Part shown: one piece after another, positions 4,658 to 7,294 of the stretch
Numbering within the stretch: position 1 is the first letter of the stretch
How the letters are laid out: every line of letters starts with the position of its first letter
DNA from: an uncultured Porphyromonadaceae bacterium
GTDB taxonomy: Bacteria; Bacteroidota; Bacteroidia; Bacteroidales; Muribaculaceae
NCBI GenBank assembly: GCA_947174155.1
Contig: CAMWHX010000048.1
Location: 1-7,294, forward strand
DNA: 7,294 bases
Direction of reading: 5' to 3'
The notes under the pieces: model-generated
Seen by the model: only the letters and a program-made list of their open reading frames with translations
Told to the model about the DNA's origin: nothing
The model's database searches: none
Made by a program: the position numbers and the translations under genes

Positions 4658-4681
4658 ATTATGAATTATGCATTATGAATT
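4658..4681. repeat. Tandem heptamer (ATTATGA) repeat at the WYL stop codon
   Basis: ATTATGA (4658-4664), ATTATGC (4665-4671) and ATTATGA (4672-4678) follow each other without gaps, with a trailing ATT. The stop codon of the WYL gene (TTA on the plus strand, 4673-4675) and its last codon lie inside the repeat. This AT-rich run contrasts with its GC-rich surroundings and fills much of the 55-bp gap before the glycosyltransferase. Copy-number change would alter the C-terminus of the WYL protein and the spacing to the next gene. Confidence 0.7.
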
Positions 4682-5581
4682 GATTTCCCCAATATATTGG
4701 GCAAGCGCGGAGCGCAGTCCGGTGATGACCATAACCTGCAATTCGGTGGGGGCAAGCACGCGCACAGCGTCTCCTAAGGCCATTATCTCGCTGACCAGTT
4801 CGTAGTTGAGTTTCAGACGATAGGTGAAGATACTGTACTTGTCATGAATCTCCTCACTCTGCGAGGGGTGGAGCGGAAGAGCCCGGAAATACTTGGCTTG
4901 GTGGAGGGTAGCCAGCAGTTTGACCGTGCGGACCTCAGCCTTGGAGGAGGTGACACCGATGATATGACCGAAGATTTCATCGGAGTCGAAATTCTCTGGA
5001 ATCTCGAATTTCCGGTCGGTCAGGGTCATGGAGGTCACGCGGTCGAGAGCGTAGGTGCGCAGTTGACCGTTGCTTTCCTTAACACCGATCATATACCAGC
5101 GTTGCTTGTATCGCTTTACGAGATAAGGACGGAAGGCTATGCCGGTCTCCTCCCGCGAGCGGTTGAAGCCGGCATAGCTGAATGTCACTGCGACGGTGTC
5201 GCGTATGGCCTCCAGGGCCATGGGAAGAAACTCGCGTGCCGAGGGGACCTCCTCCACCTCCACCCGCTCAGCCAGTTCCTGGGAGTCCTTGAGCGCACCC
5301 GAGACTGCATAGGAGTCGAGGAGCCAGTTGGAGACACTGCGACGGCGCTCGTCGTCATGCTCCACCACTTCATACTCACCGCGGCTATTGCAGCGGATCT
5401 CGATATTGAAGTTTTCCTCGATTCCCCGTCGGTAGTGGTAGAATGTACGCGGAGGCATCGGTCGGCCGTCGCTTAGAGGGCTGCGCATCCACAGATTGTC
5501 AAGCTGCTCGCGAGTCAGCGATCCGTAGCGTCTGAGCGTGTCGACGATCCACACGTATCGTCCTATCAGGTCTCTTCCCAT
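4673..5581 (-). CDS. WYL-domain transcriptional regulator
   Basis: A 302-residue protein with the layout of WYL regulators: an N-terminal winged helix-turn-helix (about 1-75; SLTREQLDNLW followed by PRTFYHYRRGIEE as the likely recognition helix), a WYL domain (about 118-190), and a C-terminal WCX dimerisation region (about 215-298). The WYL core is visible as VTFSYAGFNRSREE (132-145), then FRPYLVKRYKQRWYMIGV (150-167) with the naming triplet as Trp162-Tyr163-Met164, then TYALDRV (176-182). WYL domains are ligand sensors, thought to bind nucleic acids or nucleotides, and often control DNA-repair or defence genes. No defence operon is visible here. The gene starts 18 bp after the GltA stop with AGGAG just upstream, so it is probably co-transcribed with the Nfn genes. 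Autoregulation or control of the downstream glycan genes is possible but not shown. Confidence 0.9.
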   Translation of the reverse strand: MGRDLIGRYVWIVDTLRRYGSLTREQLDNLWMRSPLSDGRPMPPRTFYHYRRGIEENFNIEIRCNSRGEYEVVEHDDERRRSVSNWLLDSYAVSGALKDSQELAERVEVEEVPSAREFLPMALEAIRDTVAVTFSYAGFNRSREETGIAFRPYLVKRYKQRWYMIGVKESNGQLRTYALDRVTSMTLTDRKFEIPENFDSDEIFGHIIGVTSSKAEVRTVKLLATLHQAKYFRALPLHPSQSEEIHDKYSIFTYRLKLNYELVSEIMALGDAVRVLAPTELQVMVITGLRSALAQYIGEINS

Positions 5582-5584
5582 ATG

Positions 5585-5589
5585 CTCCT
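5585..5589 (-). promoter_or_regulatory. Shine-Dalgarno-like AGGAG before the WYL gene
   Basis: The minus strand reads AGGAG, three bases before the ATG at 5581-5579. It supports this start and is notable because most genes here lack such a site, as is usual in Bacteroidetes. The spacing is shorter than the optimum, so its effect may be modest. Confidence 0.45.
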
Positions 5590-5599
5590 GCGGAAAGGG

Positions 5600-6991
5600 T
5601 TACTGCTTGGAGCTGAGATACTCGTCGATGGCGCGGGCTGCTTTACGACCGGCTCCCATGGCGAGGATGACGGTGGCCGCACCGGTGACGGCATCGCCTC
5701 CGGCAAAGACTCCGGGGCGCGTAGTGTGGCCTTCCTCGTCGGCTACGATACATCCACGGCGGTTGGTCTCCAATCCCTTGGTAGTGCTCTTGATCAGAGG
5801 GTTGGGGCTGGTGCCCAGGGCCATGATGACCACATCGCAATCCACAATATGCTCGCTGCCCTCCTTGACGCGAGGTGAGCGGCGACCGCTCTCATCGGGT
5901 TCGCCAAGCTCCATCTCTACACATTCCAGCCCCTTGACCCATCCGGCCTCGTCTCCCAGGACTCGTACCGGATTAGTGAGCATACGGAATTCCACACCCT
6001 CCTCCTTGGCGTGATGGACCTCCTCGACGCGGGCCGGAAGCTCAGCCTCGGAACGACGGTAGACGATCACGGCCTCGGCTCCGAGACGTTTGGCGGTACG
6101 CACGGCGTCCATGGCAACGTTGCCACCACCGACCACTACTGCACGGCGCCCGGCGATGATGGGGGTGTCATAATCCTTATCGTAGGCGTGCATGAGGTTG
6201 GCACGTGTCAGAAACTCATTGGCGGAGAAGACACCGTTGAGGTTCTCACCCTCGATACCCATAAAGCGGGGCAGACCGGCACCCGAGCCTACGAATACAG
6301 CATCATAACCCTCGCGGTCGAGCAGATCATCCACAGTCATGGTGTGGCCGATGATGACGTCTGTCTCGATCTCCACACCGAGACGCTTCACTGCCTCCAC
6401 CTCTTTGGCCACGATACGCTCCTTGGGGAGTCGGAACTCGGGGATACCATATACCAGTACGCCCCCCACCTTATGCAGGGCTTCGAAGATCTTGACCTCA
6501 TATCCGGCCTTGGCCAGGTCGGAGGCACAGGCCAGACCGGCAGGTCCGGATCCTACGATGGCAACGCGCTTGCCGTTGCGCTCCGAGACGGCGGCAGGCG
6601 CTTCGCCGGCATGCTCGATGGCCCAGTCTCCCACGAAGCGCTCCAATTTGCCGATGGCCACGGGCTCCTGCTTGATACCCAGCACGCATGAGCCCTCACA
6701 CTGCGACTCCTGCGGGCACACGCGGCCGCAGACAGAAGGTAGAGAGCTGTCGCGGGCTATAACGGCAGCGGCAGCGGCGAAGTCCCCCTTGGCTACGTTG
6801 GCTATGAATTCAGGTATCGACACATGTACAGGGCAGGCCCCGACGCAGCGGGGATTACGGCAGTTGAGGCAGCGGTCGGCCTCCATGCGCGCTTCGGCGG
6901 CGTCATAGCCGTAGCAGACCTCCTCGAAATTAGTGGCGCGTATCGCCGGATCCTGCTCTCTGACAGGGACTCTCATCTTCTTCTCAGCCAT
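5600..6991 (-). CDS. gltA: NADPH-dependent glutamate synthase-like oxidoreductase GltA / NfnB-type large subunit
   Basis: A 463-residue flavoprotein of the glutamate-synthase small-subunit family. An N-terminal domain carries eight cysteines for two [4Fe-4S] clusters: Cys41, 44, 49, 53 (CLNCRNPRCVGACP) and Cys88, 92, 98, 102. Two Rossmann units follow: VAIVGSGPAGLACA (143-156) binds FAD and VVVGGGNVAMDA (285-296) binds NAD(P)H. GVFAGGDAVTGAATVILAMGAG (427-448) is the C-terminal FAD site. Automatic pipelines call this gltA, but it is stand-alone, has no large glutamate-synthase subunit beside it, and overlaps by 8 bp a gene for a [2Fe-2S] FAD/NAD-binding subunit. That pairing is the NfnAB (NfnSL/SudAB) complex, which bifurcates electrons from NADPH to NAD+ and ferredoxin, or runs in reverse. 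The Nfn role is inferred from context and motifs. Start: the first ATG gives MAEKKMRVPVREQDP, typical of the family. Confidence 0.92.
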   Translation of the reverse strand: MAEKKMRVPVREQDPAIRATNFEEVCYGYDAAEARMEADRCLNCRNPRCVGACPVHVSIPEFIANVAKGDFAAAAAVIARDSSLPSVCGRVCPQESQCEGSCVLGIKQEPVAIGKLERFVGDWAIEHAGEAPAAVSERNGKRVAIVGSGPAGLACASDLAKAGYEVKIFEALHKVGGVLVYGIPEFRLPKERIVAKEVEAVKRLGVEIETDVIIGHTMTVDDLLDREGYDAVFVGSGAGLPRFMGIEGENLNGVFSANEFLTRANLMHAYDKDYDTPIIAGRRAVVVGGGNVAMDAVRTAKRLGAEAVIVYRRSEAELPARVEEVHHAKEEGVEFRMLTNPVRVLGDEAGWVKGLECVEMELGEPDESGRRSPRVKEGSEHIVDCDVVIMALGTSPNPLIKSTTKGLETNRRGCIVADEEGHTTRPGVFAGGDAVTGAATVILAMGAGRKAARAIDEYLSSKQ

Positions 6992-7294
6992 GGCACTTAC
7001 AGTTATCTTCTTCTTTATGGGTCTTGGGATTCTCTCTATACATATTCTGGCGTCGCATGGCTTCGTCGAAGTCTACGAGGGCGCCGTCAAACTCAGGGCC
7101 GTCGACACAGGTGAATTTCGTCTCACCCCCTACGCTGACACGGCAGGCACCACACATGCCGGTGCCGTCGACCATCAGGGCGTTGAGCGATACGACACAG
7201 GGGAGTCCGTACTTGGCAGCCTGACGGGCCGCAAACTTCATCATGATCATGGGACCTATGATAACCACAGTGTCAAACTCGCTCCCCCCCTTCT
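6984..7294 (-). CDS. NfnA-type FAD/NAD-binding ferredoxin-NADP reductase subunit (C-terminal part)
   Basis: The frame stays open to the right edge, so this is the last 102 complete codons of a gene whose N-terminal FAD-binding part lies outside; the GTG at 7268 is an internal valine, not a start. The visible part begins (from 7292) KGGSEFDTVVIIGPMIMMKF, the end of the NAD-binding half, followed by the [2Fe-2S] segment DGTGMCGACRV and, 12 residues later, FTC. Numbering from the Val codon at 7268 as residue 1, the ligands are Cys39, Cys42 and Cys54, with Asp34 at the place where dihydroorotate-dehydrogenase electron-transfer subunits (PyrK) have a fourth cysteine. An aspartate there is, as I recall, characteristic of NfnA. 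The tail ends in CKCHG. The stop overlaps the start of the large subunit, so the two are made together. Pipelines usually call this 'sulfide/dihydroorotate dehydrogenase-like FAD/NAD-binding protein'. Confidence 0.9.
   Translation of the reverse strand, partial: KGGSEFDTVVIIGPMIMMKFAARQAAKYGLPCVVSLNALMVDGTGMCGACRVSVGGETKFTCVDGPEFDGALVDFDEAMRRQNMYRENPKTHKEEDNCKCHG

Noticed and set aside
4844..5476. 210-codon plus-strand open frame
   Set aside because: It is antisense to the WYL gene, whose domains are clear. The translation has no recognisable motif.
6011..6691. 226-codon plus-strand open frame, and a nearby one at 6339-6908
   Set aside because: Both are antisense to the GltA/NfnB gene, which has intact cluster and flavin motifs.
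5600..6991. True glutamate synthase small subunit (GltD)
   Set aside because: There is no large GOGAT subunit next to it, and the overlapping neighbour is an NfnA-type reductase, so an Nfn complex is the better reading.

Overview
The window looks like the chromosome of a Bacteroidales bacterium, perhaps a Muribaculaceae-like gut species. The grounds are the electron-bifurcating Nfn-type gene pair annotated in that order as 'FAD/NAD-binding protein + GltA', a REP-associated tyrosine transposase with the C-terminal extension I associate with Bacteroidetes, a TAnnTTTG-type promoter match, and genes that mostly lack Shine-Dalgarno sequences. This placement is an inference from gene content; no rRNA or other marker is present. 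Every gene I can support lies on the minus strand.

Layout from left to right. Positions 1-368 hold no gene but are unusually dense in palindromes: a perfect 50-bp palindrome with no spacer sits inside a 12-bp inverted repeat, followed by four more hairpins. Next is a small uncharacterised gene (369-755), then a non-coding, AT-richer stretch (795-1159) with a 142-nt two-part inverted repeat and a candidate promoter/terminator. At 1160-2047 is a Y1 HUH transposase of the REP-associated (RAYT) type carrying an extra domain of about 120 residues. Immediately upstream of its start lies a REP/BIME-like repeat array (2077-2281) built on the palindrome GAGCCGC-AA-GCGGCTC.

From 2287 to 7294 the genes are close-packed and co-directional, transcribed right to left: an Nfn small subunit (cut by the window edge), the Nfn large subunit/GltA, a WYL-domain regulator, a family 2 glycosyltransferase, a type I phosphoribosyltransferase and a HAD phosphatase. 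The first two overlap by 8 bp, the WYL gene follows after 18 bp, and the phosphoribosyltransferase and HAD genes overlap by ATGA. The two other gaps are 55 bp each.

The Nfn pair probably couples NADH, NADPH and ferredoxin pools. The glycosyltransferase, phosphoribosyltransferase and phosphatase together suggest a glycan-modification module: phosphoribose taken from PRPP, then dephosphorylated, which would leave a ribofuranose residue. The two most interesting points are this three-gene module and the RAYT with its own repeat array and C-terminal domain. The palindrome cluster at the left edge is a third.
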